A stretch of DNA of 5,801 nucleotides from Bacteroidota bacterium (lineage in GTDB: Bacteria; Bacteroidota; Bacteroidia; Cytophagales; Cyclobacteriaceae). Positions 5,530 through 5,801 of this stretch are shown here, piece by piece. The notes under the pieces were generated by a model. It saw only the letters and a list, made by a program, of their open reading frames with translations, was not told where the DNA came from and did not search any database. Position 1 is the first letter of the stretch. The number at the start of each line of letters is the position of its first letter. Made by a program: the position numbers and the translations under genes. The stretch spans positions 1-5,801 of the forward strand of contig QGUY01000252.1 of assembly GCA_003242315.1 (NCBI GenBank), read 5' to 3'.

Positions 5530-5801
5530 TCACACCCCACATATAAAATACGGATTCATCAAATCCTCCTTATTATACCTCAACGGCTCTCCAGTCTCCG
5601 CATTGACCGTCCTCAGCCCGACTTCCCTGACAATCACGTCTGCCGCCGCCGAGTCCCACTCCATACAGGGCACGTACCTGGGATAGAGGTCAGCATCGCC
5701 GCGGGCTACTGCCATGAACTTGAGGCTGCTGCCTGCTGAGATGAGTTGCGGCTCTTTGAGCCTGGATATGTATTCCCGTGTGGCGTCGTTCATGTGAGAG
5801 C
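5530..5801 (-). CDS. cysQ: 3'(2'),5'-bisphosphate nucleotidase CysQ, C-terminal part (5' end outside window)
   Basis: The minus-strand frame enters from the right edge and stops at TGA (5532-5530), giving the last 89 residues of a protein usually about 260-270 long. The ATG at 5793-5791 is internal: the two codons before it read Ser-His, giving SHMNDATREYI, which matches the SRSH segment of CysQ. Family features in order are AGSSLKFMAVARGDADLYPR, then MEWDSAAADVIVREVG, the C-terminal inositol-monophosphatase signature whose Asp (codon 5655-5653) binds metal, then TGEPLRYNKEDLMNPYFI. CysQ is a magnesium-dependent phosphatase that converts 3'-phosphoadenosine 5'-phosphate to AMP, preventing build-up during sulfate assimilation or sulfonation. 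The N-terminal metal-site motifs lie outside the window. A different inositol-monophosphatase family member is possible, but the WDSAA and YNKEDLMNP context favours CysQ. Confidence 0.9.
   Translation of the reverse strand, partial: SHMNDATREYISRLKEPQLISAGSSLKFMAVARGDADLYPRYVPCMEWDSAAADVIVREVGLRTVNAETGEPLRYNKEDLMNPYFICGV

Noticed and set aside
5530..5793. A complete 87-residue small protein starting at the ATG at 5793
   Set aside because: The frame continues upstream through Ser-His to the window edge and the sequence matches the C-terminal third of CysQ, so the ATG is internal.

Overview
The window looks like an ordinary chromosomal segment of a member of the Bacteroidota, probably a Cytophagales-type bacterium. 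This is inferred from gene content: a Bacteroidota-type C4 zinc-ribbon/coiled-coil protein beside a long Nif3 protein with an inserted domain, LpxK, a 'putative porin' of the Bacteroidota outer-membrane type, MiaE and CysQ. Start codons also lack clear Shine-Dalgarno sequences, as is common in that phylum. Base composition is close to balanced. I see no tRNA, rRNA, CRISPR array, transposase, integrase or phage gene.

Layout. Positions 1-1500 hold a leftward pair: nif3 (406-1500) and, three bases downstream, the 5' part of a zinc-ribbon coiled-coil gene (402 to beyond the left edge). A 128-base divergent intergenic region (1501-1628) separates them from a rightward series: lpxK (start placed at 1629, end 2648), a large outer-membrane beta-barrel gene (2690-4675) and miaE (start placed at 4820, end 5413). 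After a 116-base convergent gap, the 3' part of cysQ enters from the right edge on the minus strand (5530-5801). No gene-free stretch exceeds 150 bases.

Functions. LpxK makes the outer-membrane lipid A precursor and the porin-like protein would sit in that membrane, so these two neighbours share an envelope theme. MiaE hydroxylates a modified adenosine in tRNA and needs oxygen. CysQ removes the PAP by-product of sulfate assimilation. Nif3 and the zinc-ribbon protein are widely conserved but poorly understood; their tight spacing suggests co-transcription.

The less ordinary part is at the gene junctions. Nearly every boundary carries a short tandem repeat: an octamer TGTTGATG array at three boundaries (two of them sharing an identical 22-base stretch), a heptamer over the lpxK stop codon, a hexamer in the lpxK leader, an in-frame hexamer in the porin signal peptide, and a REP-like hairpin element between miaE and cysQ. 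I do not see a previously undescribed multi-gene system here.
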